This document shows positions 31,942 to 41,534 of a stretch of 64,000 nucleotides of DNA, one piece after another. The stretch is from Dickeya fangzhongdai (GTDB lineage: Bacteria; Pseudomonadota; Gammaproteobacteria; Enterobacterales; Enterobacteriaceae): NCBI RefSeq assembly GCF_002812485.1, contig NZ_CP025003.1, positions 4,340,001 to 4,404,000 on the forward strand, written 5' to 3'. Made by a program: the position numbers and the translations under genes. How positions within the stretch are numbered: position 1 is the stretch's first letter; every line of letters begins with the position of its first letter. The notes under the pieces were generated by a model. The model did no database searches, was not told where the DNA came from, and saw only the letters and a program-made list of their open reading frames with translations.

Positions 31942-32868
31942 TCAGTAACTTCTATCGAAATCCACCTCTCCCGCTAACGTCTGTCCTTGTCGGAAGCGCG
32001 GCAGGTTGTCCAGAAACAGTTTCCCCAGCCGAGCGGGTACCAGCGGCCCGGCGACATGCGCCGTGATGGTGAGGTTCGGCGTCCGCCAGAACGGATGATC
32101 GCCCGGCAGAGGCTCCTGCCGAAACACATCCAGCACCGCCCCGGCAATCTGCCCCTCGTGCAAGGCCGCGCACAAATCCGTATCCACCACCGCGGTGCCA
32201 CGGCCAACGTTGATAAACAACGCCGAAGGCTTCATCGCTGCAAACACGCCGGCGTGATAGATATCCGTTGTCGCCGGCGTATCCGGCAAAATGTTGATAA
32301 CGTAATCCGCAGACGCTACCGCTTGCTCAAGCGATGACAACCCTTCTACCCGTGCAAACATCGGCATCTCTCGCGGTGAATAAGCAACCCCGAACAGTTC
32401 CACGCCAAAAGGCTGCAAAAAAGCCGCCACCTCCCGGCCAATATCCCCCGCGCCGACAATCAGTACCCGACGCCCGAACAGCGACCGCGGCAATATCTTT
32501 TTCCATTCGCCGCTTTGCTGACTCTGCAACCGTTGCGATAAATGCAGCTCATGCTGCAACAAGTAAGCCAGCACGTATTCAGCAATAGGCTGCCCAAACA
32601 CCCCGACAGCCCGGCTCAGCCGATAATCACGCGGTAACCCCGCTGCCAGTAAAGGTTTATAGCCGGCCCAGGTCGATTGTAACCAGCGAGGCTTCGCCCC
32701 CTGAGCCAGCAACAGGGCAGCCTTATCCGGCTCGCCCACCCAGATATCACAGGTCGCAGCCTGAGCAACCTCACCTGAGCCAATCAGCAACGGTAAGTCC
32801 GGCGCCGCTTCGCGCAGCACGTCCCGTAGCTCATCCGCACGGGAGTCCAACAGCAGAATGGATGTCAT
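31942..32868 (-). CDS. D-2-hydroxyacid dehydrogenase, GhrA-like
   Basis: The 308-residue protein has a Rossmann loop GAGDIGREVAAFL (about 139-151), the NVGRGTAVVD strand and catalytic Arg, Glu and His positions of the D-isomer-specific dehydrogenases. The substrate is probably a small 2-ketoacid such as glyoxylate or hydroxypyruvate. It is convergent with the last glycosyltransferase and GC-rich like the backbone, so it may predate the polysaccharide insertion. Confidence 0.88.
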   Translation of the reverse strand: MTSILLLDSRADELRDVLREAAPDLPLLIGSGEVAQAATCDIWVGEPDKAALLLAQGAKPRWLQSTWAGYKPLLAAGLPRDYRLSRAVGVFGQPIAEYVLAYLLQHELHLSQRLQSQQSGEWKKILPRSLFGRRVLIVGAGDIGREVAAFLQPFGVELFGVAYSPREMPMFARVEGLSSLEQAVASADYVINILPDTPATTDIYHAGVFAAMKPSALFINVGRGTAVVDTDLCAALHEGQIAGAVLDVFRQEPLPGDHPFWRTPNLTITAHVAGPLVPARLGKLFLDNLPRFRQGQTLAGEVDFDRSY

Positions 32869-32995
32869 GTTCGTCGTCTAGGGGAAACTCATGCGACGAT
32901 AATATATGAAATCGAGATAGCGCCAAATAGCAGTGGCTTATGATTGAAGCTGTTTGGGAAACGACAAGAAAATGAGAGAAAACAGAAAGAAAACT

Positions 32996-33071
<76 letters not shown>

Positions 33072-33763
33072 GTAGGATGGTTATTCAAAGCGCCTTGAAG
33101 CATCTAATTCTTTGTAACCAACTGATTAAAAAGGCTTTAACACTTTAAGGCGTTTGGAATGGCGCTGATTATGGACCGGTTCGCCCACTATGGCAAGTGC
33201 TTTTTCGTGCCTTTAGTTTCGTTTGTTTATAATATCGACAATCCGTTACTGCGCATCCCCCGGCTGGCGATACAGCGCGGCAATGCCGCCCGCGCCCTTT
33301 TCCCGCCCTCGGCGCCGTTCTCAGGATGACACCGACGCGGCCGAGGCCACGCCAACGCCTTCCCGGTTTCCATCTGTCAGGCAAGATGGTTATTCAGCGC
33401 AACAACTCTCCGTATTTTAGTTTTTCTCCAATCATTACCATCTATTGCGCAGCGTCATAATATCGCTGTGGAATAACTGTCATTTTAGAACGCTCGCCAT
33501 CACGTGGGTTTATCGGTAATATCTGGCGAGTGAAATGAATAAGATGCGGTAGATATAAAATCTGATTGAGCACACGCTGGCATTCTGGCAAATTAAATCG
33601 ACATCTAATGGCGCATCAATCACTGTTGATGTCATGAATTAAAAATAAAGCCGTTAATTTCACATAGCGTTATTACTCGACAACACCACAACCACTATTT
33701 CATTCTTCTTTTATGCAGGCTTTTGAGAAGCAGGTTGCTGGCTCATTTCTGGAGAGAACGCGT
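33072..33763. other. Gap of about 690 bases without a supported gene
   Basis: No reading frame here looks real. The right part is AT-rich and should contain promoter sequence for the gene at 33764. The left edge should contain the tRNA-Gly promoter on the minus strand. A 12-base direct repeat GATGGTTATTCA occurs at 33076 and 33385. Confidence 0.5.
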
Positions 33764-34441
33764 ATGCCAGATATCAATATATTTTTTTCTTCCCTGCTCG
33801 AACGGCAATTACATGATGCCGCCAGGCGCGCCAGCGCCCGGGCGGAAGCGTTGAGCCGTCAGGAATTGCATCAAAAAGCCCGTGCGCTGCTCGACCAGCT
33901 CACCGGTATAGACAACGACGATAGTTATCAGGATGACCGCTCCGGGCAACCCGCTGACGATGCCCCTGAACGGCTGGCGCGCGCCCGGCAGGCCTCCGCC
34001 TTTGTCAACGACTACGGCGCAAACCCGTTCAACGGCCTGACTTACCAGCAACTATCGCTGATTGTCTACGATGAAAGCGGCGTGTTTACCCTGAATGAAC
34101 GCCGGGCCGCCTGGAGTGAAGCCTACGCCCAGGATCAAGCCTGGCGACAGCACGTCGTCACGCAGGCCCGCTTGAACTACCGCCATCCTCAGTGGCAAAT
34201 ACGCTTTTTTACCGAGGTTCTGAAAAACTACCGGGCGCTGTCGGCGATTGAAAAAGCGCAATACCCGCGTTACTACGAACGGGAATTGCAATGTCACCTG
34301 CTGCCCAATCGCGACGGGGCCCACCCCTTTGACTTTTCCGGTCTGGCTGATTACCCAAGCCTGCTGGAAATGCTGCTTGCCATCCGGCAGGACAGCCCCA
34401 GACGGGAAATGTCGACGGCTACCGTCAATCCTGCGCCCTGA
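33764..34441 (+). CDS. Uncharacterised 225-residue protein
   Basis: I do not recognise this protein. The start at 33764 (MPDINIFFSS) is chosen because GGAGAG lies 8 bases upstream; the ATG at 33713 has none. The N-terminal third is rich in Arg, Ala and Glu and probably helical. The middle has aromatic-rich stretches (NPFNGLTYQQLS, RYYEREL). No membrane segment or catalytic motif is visible. The 3' end overlaps the convergent oxidoreductase gene by 17 bases. Confidence 0.7.
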   Translation: MPDINIFFSSLLERQLHDAARRASARAEALSRQELHQKARALLDQLTGIDNDDSYQDDRSGQPADDAPERLARARQASAFVNDYGANPFNGLTYQQLSLIVYDESGVFTLNERRAAWSEAYAQDQAWRQHVVTQARLNYRHPQWQIRFFTEVLKNYRALSAIEKAQYPRYYERELQCHLLPNRDGAHPFDFSGLADYPSLLEMLLAIRQDSPRREMSTATVNPAP

Positions 34442-35420
34442 GCCCGGCGGCCAACCCTCTGATTGATGTCAGCCGCGCTGCCGGGTCGTTAACCGGGGTA
34501 TGAATAATGAACTCGCTGACGCCAAAGCGCTGGTGATAGTGCTGCAACTGGCGGTGGACCTCCGCCGCCGTGCCATACAGGATGTTCTGCGCCTGCTTCT
34601 CGATACGAAACTGCGCGCTGCCGGACTGCTGCACCAGCGTATCCGCCTGTTCCTGCGACAGCACGTTCAGCGGCGCCCGGTCCCCGATATACACCTTGTA
34701 GTTATACCGCTCGCCCGCCAGCGCTTTCGCCTCGTCATGGCTATCCGCCACGATCACCGATAGCGACAACAGCGCCTGCGCCTGCTCGGGCTGGTACTCG
34801 CGCCAGGTCGACAATGCTTCCGTCAACAGGGCTTCACTGGGCTGGATAAACCCGGCGAACACAAAATTCCAGCCCAGCGACGCCGCCAGACGCGCGCTTT
34901 CCGCACTGGCGCCCAGCAGAAAACGCGTGGGCGGCGCCGGTGGCGACGGCGTAGCGCGCAAGTCGGCATCCTGTGTCGCTCCCGGTTCCAGCAGTTCATG
35001 CAATTGCCGCAGTTTATCGGCGAACGACACCTGACGCGCCGGGTCAACCTCCTGTTGCAGCGCACGGGTCGACAGGGGAAAACCGCCCGGCGCTTTGCCG
35101 ACGCCCAGATCGACCCGATCCGGCGCCAGCGACGACAGAACATGGAAATTCTCCGCCACCTTATAGGGGCTGTAGTGCTGCAACATCACCCCGCCGGAAC
35201 CAATCCGGATATGGCGGGTATGGGCCAGCAGCCAGGCAATCAACACTTCCGGCGACGATCCCGCCAGTGCATCGGAGTTGTGGTGCTCAGACACCCAGAA
35301 ACGGGAATACCCCGACGCTTCGGCGAGGCCGGCCAGCTCGACGGTCCGGGCCAGCGCATCGGCGGCGGTCATCCCCTCCGCAATCGGGCTTTGATCCAAT
35401 AAGCCAAGACGATAACTCAT
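34425..35420 (-). CDS. Luciferase-like (MsnO8-type) flavin oxidoreductase
   Basis: This 331-residue TIM-barrel protein starts MSYRLGLLDQSPIAEG, the signature of the MsnO8 subgroup of luciferase-like monooxygenases. FWVSEHHN and GSGGVMLQHYSPYKVAE are the family motifs near the flavin site. Relatives use reduced FMN and oxygen, often on sulfur compounds. It is divergent from the monooxygenase-transporter operon across 423 bases. A YtmO-like relative sits in the B. subtilis ytm operon, so a shared role in organosulfur metabolism is plausible. Confidence 0.85.
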   Translation of the reverse strand: MSYRLGLLDQSPIAEGMTAADALARTVELAGLAEASGYSRFWVSEHHNSDALAGSSPEVLIAWLLAHTRHIRIGSGGVMLQHYSPYKVAENFHVLSSLAPDRVDLGVGKAPGGFPLSTRALQQEVDPARQVSFADKLRQLHELLEPGATQDADLRATPSPPAPPTRFLLGASAESARLAASLGWNFVFAGFIQPSEALLTEALSTWREYQPEQAQALLSLSVIVADSHDEAKALAGERYNYKVYIGDRAPLNVLSQEQADTLVQQSGSAQFRIEKQAQNILYGTAAEVHRQLQHYHQRFGVSEFIIHTPVNDPAARLTSIRGLAAGLRAQD

Positions 35421-35843
35421 ATATTTCCCTTCTGTGATCCAGCCTAAATTTCCCGCATATTTTCATAGCCTGGAAAAATCCATAAATAACAAAACAGGGT
35501 TTGGTTAGTACAAATCCGCACTATAAATAAAATGAGAATCACAATAATCAGCGTAGTGAACTGCATACTTTCCTAACTTAATTTTTATTCTGCTCGCGTT
35601 CGAAAAATAGGCGCATAAGCGTCAATTTCAATTCCTGAATAAACAAATCACAAAACCCCCTGAGACGTTTTTTTGCTTTGCCATATTCAATTTTGTTGTT
35701 TTACATCCTGTAGCCTCTCATCAATAGTATTTTTCAGTTTTCTTAACTCTCCATTAACCACCTGAACATGAGGTTTCTCCAGCGCTTTATCCGTGCCGGA
35801 GACGGGTTTCTTTTCGCCAAATTTCGCTGTAGGGAGCATGCTG
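35421..35843. promoter_or_regulatory. AT-rich divergent intergenic region
   Basis: This 423-base region separates divergent oxidoreductase genes and must hold both promoters. It is markedly more AT-rich than its surroundings. I see no certain operator or terminator; AATGAGAATCAC near 35530 faintly resembles a Fur half-site but is not called. Confidence 0.4.
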
Positions 35844-37220
35844 ATGAGTGAAAAAACGATTCCCCGACAAAAGACGAGTCCTGACCAGCGTCAGCTGAGG
35901 CTGGGCGTGATATTGCAGGGCGCGGCCGGAAACATGTCGGCCTGGCGGCACAACAATGTGGTGCCGGACGCCAGCATCAACTTCGGTTTTGTGCTGGATA
36001 CCGTGAAAAAAGCCGAACAGGGGAAATTCGACTTCGCCTTCGTGGCTGACGGCCTGTACATCAACGAGAAGTCCATTCCCCACTTTCTCAACCGCTTCGA
36101 ACCGCTGACGCTGCTGTCGGCGCTGGCGGCGTCAACCCATCACATCGGCCTGGTCGGCACCCTGTCCACCTCCTATAGCGAGCCGTTCACCACCGCGCGG
36201 CAGTTCGCCAGCCTCGACCATTTGAGCCACGGTCGCGCCGGCTGGAACGTGGTGACCTCGCCGCTGGAAGGATCGGCGAAAAACTTCTCGCGCGCCCAGC
36301 ACCCGGAACACGCCCTGCGCTATCGCATCGCCGATGAATTTTTGCAGGTGGTGAAAGGACTGTGGGACTCCTGGGAAGACGACGCGTTTATCCGCGACAA
36401 GGCCAGCGGCCGCTTCTTCGACCCGCAGAAACTGCACACCCTGAATCATCAGGGGGAATTTTTCTCGGTCGCCGGACCGCTGAATATCGGCCGCACGCCG
36501 CAGGGCCGCCCGATTATCTTCCAGGCCGGCGCGTCGGATGACGGCAAGAAACTGGCCGCCAGCCACGCCGATGCCATCTTCACCCACCAGCACACGCTGG
36601 CGGAAGCGCAGGCGTTTTACCGCGACGTTAAGCAACAGCTGGTGGAACAAGGGCGACGCGAAGACCAGTTGCACATCTTTCAGGGCGTCAGCGTACTGGT
36701 AGGCGACAGCGCGGAAGACGTGGAACGACAGTATCAGGACACCGCCGCGCTGGTGACCATAGAAGATGCGCTGAATTACCTCGGCCGCTACTTCGAACAC
36801 TACGACTTCTCGCAGCACCCGCTGGATGAACCCTTCCCGAATATCGGCGCGCTGGGCCAGAACAGTTTTCGCAGCACCACCGATGAAATCAAGCGCAACG
36901 CCCGCGAGCGCGGACTGACGCTGCGTCAGGCGGCGCTGGAAGCCACCACCCCGCGTCCGCTATTCAGCGGCACGCCGCAACAGGTGGCGGACGGGTTGCA
37001 ACTGTGGTTTGAACAGCGCGCCGCCGATGGCTTCATTATCCAGAGCGCCACGCCGGACAACTTCACCCGCTTTGTCGATCAGGTGGTGCCGTTGCTGCAA
37101 CAGCGCGGCCTGTTCCGCCGGGAATACCCCGGCTACACGCTGCGGGAAAGCCTGGCGTTGGATTACCCGACCAATCGCTACGCCGCCACCCGCCAACCGG
37201 CAGAGGAAACGGCACAGTGA
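35844..37220 (+). CDS. NtaA/SnaA/DszA-family FMN-dependent monooxygenase
   Basis: The start [12 protein letters not shown] is chosen because AGGGA lies 8 bases upstream, giving 458 residues. The protein belongs to the nitrilotriacetate/dibenzothiophene monooxygenase group, with [16 protein letters not shown] near the N-terminus, [24 protein letters not shown], and [10 protein letters not shown]. It needs reduced FMN from a separate reductase. It heads an operon with a 4-base overlap (GTGA) to the next gene. The closest arrangement I know is B. subtilis YxeK/YtnJ, which act on S-substituted cysteines; the substrate here is inferred. Confidence 0.9.
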   Translation: MSEKTIPRQKTSPDQRQLRLGVILQGAAGNMSAWRHNNVVPDASINFGFVLDTVKKAEQGKFDFAFVADGLYINEKSIPHFLNRFEPLTLLSALAASTHHIGLVGTLSTSYSEPFTTARQFASLDHLSHGRAGWNVVTSPLEGSAKNFSRAQHPEHALRYRIADEFLQVVKGLWDSWEDDAFIRDKASGRFFDPQKLHTLNHQGEFFSVAGPLNIGRTPQGRPIIFQAGASDDGKKLAASHADAIFTHQHTLAEAQAFYRDVKQQLVEQGRREDQLHIFQGVSVLVGDSAEDVERQYQDTAALVTIEDALNYLGRYFEHYDFSQHPLDEPFPNIGALGQNSFRSTTDEIKRNARERGLTLRQAALEATTPRPLFSGTPQQVADGLQLWFEQRAADGFIIQSATPDNFTRFVDQVVPLLQQRGLFRREYPGYTLRESLALDYPTNRYAATRQPAEETAQ

Positions 37221-38137
37221 ACGCGCGCCACGCCACGCCGCTGCTGCTTGCCGCACTGCTGTTCAGCGCCGGCGGGCACGCCGAACCCACCACCGTCGGC
37301 CGCATCGACCTGAAGGCCAACCAGTTGCCGGTGCGCGCGCCTGGCAACCCGCAGGCCATCGCCGAGATCCCGGCCGGGTTTACCTTTGCCGAACCCGGCA
37401 CGCTGACGGTGGCGATCTCCAACCACAGTTCCCCGCCGCTGGCGCTGCTGGCGGAGGACAACAAGACGCGCATCGGCAGCGATCCGGACATCGCCCGGCT
37501 GCTTGCCGACGCGCTGGGGCTGAAGCTCAAGCTGGTGCCGACTGCCTGGGAAGACTGGCCGCTGGGTATCGCCTCAGGCCGCTACGACGCCGCCATCATC
37601 AATATCGCGGTGACCAAAGCGCGCAAGGAGCGATTCGATTTCGCCACCTACCGCGTGGATACGCTGGGTTTTTACGTCAAATCCACCAGCCGGATTCAGG
37701 CGATTCGCGAGCCGGCGGACGTGGCGGGGCTGAAAGTGATCGTCGGTTCCGGCACCAATCAGGAAAACATCCTGCTGGGCTGGGATCGCCAGAATCGCGC
37801 TCAGGGCTTGCCGCCGGTACAGCCGATTTACGTGACCGACGATGCCGCCGCCAACCTGAGTATTCAGTCCGGCCGGGTGGACGCCTTTTTCGGCCCGCAT
37901 TCCATCGGGGCCTACAAAGCGGCGTTGACCGGCCAGACGCGGATGGTGGGCATCGGCCCCACCGTGGCGCCGGTGGCGGTCACCACCCGCAAAGGCAACG
38001 GGCTGGCGCAGCCAATCAGCACCGCGCTCAACGGCGTCATCGCCGGTGGGCAATACGCGCAGGTGCTGGATCGCTGGGGCGAGAATGACGAAAAAGTCAC
38101 GCGCTCCGACGTCAACCCACGCGGTCTGGACGAATAA
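37217..38137 (+). CDS. ABC transporter substrate-binding protein, paralogue 1
   Basis: A GTG start overlaps the previous stop by 4 bases and gives 306 residues. The signal peptide ends near residue 22 (GGHAEP). The mature part is a polar-amino-acid-type (SBP_bac_3) binding protein with [21 protein letters not shown] and the family segment [18 protein letters not shown]. It should bind an amino-acid-like ligand in the periplasm for the permease and ATPase downstream. It is closely related to the next protein along its whole length. Confidence 0.9.
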   Translation: MNARHATPLLLAALLFSAGGHAEPTTVGRIDLKANQLPVRAPGNPQAIAEIPAGFTFAEPGTLTVAISNHSSPPLALLAEDNKTRIGSDPDIARLLADALGLKLKLVPTAWEDWPLGIASGRYDAAIINIAVTKARKERFDFATYRVDTLGFYVKSTSRIQAIREPADVAGLKVIVGSGTNQENILLGWDRQNRAQGLPPVQPIYVTDDAAANLSIQSGRVDAFFGPHSIGAYKAALTGQTRMVGIGPTVAPVAVTTRKGNGLAQPISTALNGVIAGGQYAQVLDRWGENDEKVTRSDVNPRGLDE

Positions 38138-38183
38138 CCCGGCTCGCGCCGACCGTCGATTTTTTATGTTCAAGGAATACGCT

Positions 38184-39131
38184 ATGCAGACTCTCGCCGT
38201 TCGTCCGTTTTACCGTCTGGCCGCCACGCTGTTCGGCGGCTGGCTGTTGCTCGGCAGCGCACACGCCGCCGGCATCGACCTCCAGGCTAATCAGCAACCG
38301 ATCCATGCGCCCAAAAACCCGCAGGCCATCGCCCAGATTCCGGCCGGATTTACCTTTGTCGAACCGGGCAAACTCACCGTCGCGGTCGCGGCATTGGGTT
38401 CCTCGCCGCCGTTGGCCTTTCTGGCGGACGACAACAAAAGCGTCATCGGCAGCGAACCGGACATCGCCCGGCTGGTAGCCGACAGCCTCGGGCTGGAGCT
38501 GAAGCTGGTGTCGACGTCGTGGGAAGATTGGCCGCTGGGCGTCGCTTCCGGCAAGTACGATGTCGCCATCACCAACGTCACGGTGACCAAAGCGCGCAAA
38601 GCGCGTTTTGACTTTGCCACCTACCGCGCCGATACACTGGGCTTCTACGTGAAATCCAGCAGCAAGATCCAATCGATCCAAAGCGCTAAAGACATCGCCG
38701 GGCTGCGGATCATCGTCGGCTCCGGCACCAATCAGGAGGCTATCCTGCTCGACTGGGATAAGCAAAACCACGCCGCCGGCCTGCCGCCGTTTCAACCGGT
38801 CTACGTCACCGATGCCGCCGCCGCCAACCTGAGCATTCAGTCCGGCCGCGCCGACGCCACCTTCGGTCCGAACGTCACCGGCGCGTACAAAGCGGCGCTG
38901 AACGGCCAAACCCGGCTGGTAGGCACGGTCAACGGCGGCTGGCCGCAGGTGGCGCACATCGCGGTGACCACCCGTAAAGGCAACGGGCTGGTGACTGCCC
39001 TCAATACCGCGCTCAACGGCGTGATTCAGGGCGGCGAATACGACCGGGTGCTGAACCGCTGGGGAGAAAGCGTGGAACGCATCAGCCGTTCGGAGATCAA
39101 CCCGCCGGGCCTGGGCGACACGCCGCTGTAA
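38184..39131 (+). CDS. ABC transporter substrate-binding protein, paralogue 2
   Basis: The start MQTLAVRPFYRL follows AAGGAA by 6 bases and gives 315 residues with a signal peptide cut after about residue 31 (AHAAG). It shares most motifs with paralogue 1 ([45 protein letters not shown]), so the pair arose by tandem duplication. Two binding proteins for one permease resemble TcyJ/TcyK of the B. subtilis ytm operon. Ligand range may differ between the two. Confidence 0.9.
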   Translation: MQTLAVRPFYRLAATLFGGWLLLGSAHAAGIDLQANQQPIHAPKNPQAIAQIPAGFTFVEPGKLTVAVAALGSSPPLAFLADDNKSVIGSEPDIARLVADSLGLELKLVSTSWEDWPLGVASGKYDVAITNVTVTKARKARFDFATYRADTLGFYVKSSSKIQSIQSAKDIAGLRIIVGSGTNQEAILLDWDKQNHAAGLPPFQPVYVTDAAAANLSIQSGRADATFGPNVTGAYKAALNGQTRLVGTVNGGWPQVAHIAVTTRKGNGLVTALNTALNGVIQGGEYDRVLNRWGESVERISRSEINPPGLGDTPL

Positions 39132-39160
39132 CCCGTATCCGGCTGAACAGGGAGGACACC

Positions 39161-39691
39161 ATGTCTGACGAACGCTTTATTATCACCTACCCGGAAGACG
39201 CCCGCATTGCACCGGTACTGGACGGCCTGTTCGCCGAATACCGCCAGCGCTACGGCGATTACTTCGCCCATCGGGATCCGGAACCGGAAGGACTCTATCT
39301 GCAACCAGACGGCATCTTCATTGTGCTGCTGCGTGATGAGCGGCCGATCGCCACCGGCGCGTTCAAGCGCTACGACGCCACCACCGCTGAACTCAAACGG
39401 ATCTGGACCGACAGAACCCTGCGCCGTCAGGGGCTGGCCAAACGGGTGCTGCATGAGTTGGAACAGCACGCCCGTCGGCTGGGCTACCGGGATTTATTCC
39501 TGACCACCGGTTTCCGTCAGCCGGAAGCGGTCGGCCTGTACCTGAGCGAAGGCTATCAGCCGCAGTTCGATACCCAGGTCGACCCGGAATACTACAGTCT
39601 GCCGCCGCACGATGGCCGCTTGCCGTTTCGCAAACCCTTGTATGGCCCGGTGCCTAACCGGGCGGCGCAACAGGAACGGGTAAAGGTATAA
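39161..39691 (+). CDS. GNAT-family N-acetyltransferase
   Basis: The 176-residue protein has the acetyl-CoA loop RRQGLAKRVL (R/Q-x-x-G-x-A, about 88-97) after the beta-strand ELKRIWTD, both typical of GNAT folds. In the yxe and ytm operons an acetyltransferase (YxeL, YtmI) N-acetylates S-modified cysteine before monooxygenation; the same role is inferred here. GGAGG lies 10 bases upstream of the ATG. The gene is 4 bases from the permease start. Confidence 0.87.
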   Translation: MSDERFIITYPEDARIAPVLDGLFAEYRQRYGDYFAHRDPEPEGLYLQPDGIFIVLLRDERPIATGAFKRYDATTAELKRIWTDRTLRRQGLAKRVLHELEQHARRLGYRDLFLTTGFRQPEAVGLYLSEGYQPQFDTQVDPEYYSLPPHDGRLPFRKPLYGPVPNRAAQQERVKV

Positions 39692-39695
39692 GCTC

Positions 39696-40637
39696 ATGAC
39701 GCAATCCATCCCTCCTTCACTGTCCCAGAACCCGGCCGATATCCCTGCTGCTCCGTTGCGCGTGGTGCCGGCGCGTTATCCGCTGCGTATCGCAGGCGCG
39801 CTGTTTTCGCTGTTTATTTTCGCCGGCATCGCCGAGTCGGTGGCGCTCAACAACCGCTGGGAATGGCCGGTGTTCGCCAGCTATTTCTTTAACCCGGTGA
39901 TTCTGGAAGGGCTGGGGCGCACGCTGCTGCTGACGCTGCTCGGCACCCTGTTCAGCATTATCGCCGGCACCGGGCTGGCGCTGGCGCGGCTGTCATCGTC
40001 CACGTTACTCAGCACGCTGGCCTGGCTGTACATCTGGCTGTTCCGATCGCTGCCGCTGATTCTGGTGCTGATTATCCTCTACAACTTTTCGTACCTGTAC
40101 GACGCGCTGGCGCTGGGCATCCCTTTCACGTCCATCGAGTTTTTCCGCTATCCGACCATTGATGTGCTCGGCCCGTTCTCCGTGGCGGTGCTGGGGCTGA
40201 CGCTGGTGCAATCGGCCTATACCGCCGAAATTATTCGCGGCGGCATCCTCGGCGTCGACGCCGGACAATTTGAAGCCGCCGCCGCGCTCGGCCTGCCGGG
40301 CTACCGCCGCACCTGGCGGATTATTCTGCCGCAAGCGCTGCGTTCGATTCTGCCGACCGGTTTCAACGAAATCATCAGCCTGGCCAAAGGCACCTCGGTG
40401 GTGTACGTGCTGGCGCTGCCGGAGCTGTTTTACACCGTGCAGGTGATTTACAACCGCACCCAGCAGGTGATTCCGCTGCTGATGGTCGCCACCGTCTGGT
40501 ATCTGGTGATCACCAGCGTACTGTCGGTGCTGCAATATTTCGTGGAGCGCTACGTCGCCCGCGGCGCGGTGCGGGAAATAACGCCTCATCCGCTGCAGCG
40601 ACTATTCCGGCGCCTGAGCGCACGCCGCCGACACTGA
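39696..40637 (+). CDS. Amino-acid-type ABC transporter permease
   Basis: This 313-residue inner-membrane protein has about five hydrophobic segments and the EAA loop EAAAALGLPGYRRTWRIILPQ (about 190-210), which contacts the ATPase. It belongs to the His/Glu/polar amino acid permease group. An unusually long cytosolic N-terminus (about 30 residues) precedes the first segment. Only one permease gene is present, so it should act as a homodimer. Confidence 0.93.
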   Translation: MTQSIPPSLSQNPADIPAAPLRVVPARYPLRIAGALFSLFIFAGIAESVALNNRWEWPVFASYFFNPVILEGLGRTLLLTLLGTLFSIIAGTGLALARLSSSTLLSTLAWLYIWLFRSLPLILVLIILYNFSYLYDALALGIPFTSIEFFRYPTIDVLGPFSVAVLGLTLVQSAYTAEIIRGGILGVDAGQFEAAAALGLPGYRRTWRIILPQALRSILPTGFNEIISLAKGTSVVYVLALPELFYTVQVIYNRTQQVIPLLMVATVWYLVITSVLSVLQYFVERYVARGAVREITPHPLQRLFRRLSARRRH

Positions 40638-40655
40638 TTTTCAGGGAGAAGCACC

Positions 40656-41474
40656 ATGTCTGAAGCCATTGATCTCTATTCCATCCCACGTACCGCGCCA
40701 CGCGCCGTGACCGAACAAGGCCGGATCGATATTCAGGGGGTCGGCAAGTGGTTCGGCGCGCACCGGGCGCTGGATAACATCAGCCTGACGCTGCCGCCCG
40801 GTTCGGTCACGGTGATTATCGGGCCGTCCGGTTCCGGCAAATCCACTTTGCTGCGCGCCATCAACCATCTGGAGCGGGTGGACGAAGGCACCATCCGCAT
40901 CGACGGCGACTACATCGGCTACCGCCGCGAAGGCGATACGCTGTACGAACTGAAAGAACGGGAGATCCTGCGCCAGCGCCTCGGCGTCGGCTACGTATTC
41001 CAGAACTTCAACCTGTTCCCGCACCTGACGGTGCTGGAGAACATTATCGAAGCGCCGCGGGTGCACCGGTTGTATCGCCGCGCGCAGGCGCAGAGCGTGG
41101 CGCTGGCGCTGCTGGACCGGGTCGGATTACGCCACAAGGCGAACGCTTACCCGCGCCACCTGTCCGGCGGGCAGCAACAACGCATCGCCATCGCCCGCGC
41201 GCTGGCGCTCAACCCCAAAGTGATGCTGTTTGACGAACCGACCTCGGCGCTGGACCCGGAACTGGTGGGCGAAGTGCTGGACGTGATCAAGGATCTGGCG
41301 CGATCGGGCGTCACGATGGTGATCGTTACCCATGAGATCGGCTTCGCGCGCGAAGTAGCGGATCGGGTGGTGTTTATGGTGGACGGCAAAATCGTGGAAA
41401 GCGGCGACGCGCATCAGGTGCTGAACCATCCAGCCCATCCGCGCACCGCCAGCTTTTTAAACAAGGTGCTCTAG
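40656..41474 (+). CDS. Amino-acid-type ABC transporter ATP-binding protein
   Basis: The 272-residue ATPase has Walker [14 protein letters not shown] (about 58-70), signature [15 protein letters not shown], Walker [15 protein letters not shown] and the H-loop [10 protein letters not shown]. An insertion after the Walker A helix ([16 protein letters not shown]) is seen in some family members. It powers the permease upstream. The last codons and stop are followed by a near-copy of themselves (see the tandem repeat at 41454-41494). Confidence 0.95.
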   Translation: MSEAIDLYSIPRTAPRAVTEQGRIDIQGVGKWFGAHRALDNISLTLPPGSVTVIIGPSGSGKSTLLRAINHLERVDEGTIRIDGDYIGYRREGDTLYELKEREILRQRLGVGYVFQNFNLFPHLTVLENIIEAPRVHRLYRRAQAQSVALALLDRVGLRHKANAYPRHLSGGQQQRIAIARALALNPKVMLFDEPTSALDPELVGEVLDVIKDLARSGVTMVIVTHEIGFAREVADRVVFMVDGKIVESGDAHQVLNHPAHPRTASFLNKVL

Positions 41475-41494
41475 CTTTAAACAAGGTGCTATAG
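41454..41494 (+). repeat. Tandem duplication across the stop codon of the ABC ATPase gene
   Basis: The sequence TTTAAACAAGGTGCTCTAG, which encodes the last codons and stop, is repeated at once as TTTAAACAAGGTGCTATAG. The second copy lies just after the first stop and also ends in a stop in the same frame. Confidence 0.85.
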
Positions 41495-41534
41495 ATTGTG
41501 TCCCGATTCCCCGGCTGACGCCGGGGAGAGAGGG

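Noticed and set aside
33076..33396. 12-base direct repeat GATGGTTATTCA
   Set aside because: A single short pair about 300 bases apart, without flanking structure, may be chance; it does not define an attachment site.
35521..35545. Fur-like sequence in the divergent oxidoreductase promoter region
   Set aside because: Only part of the motif matches and neither gene is an iron-uptake gene.
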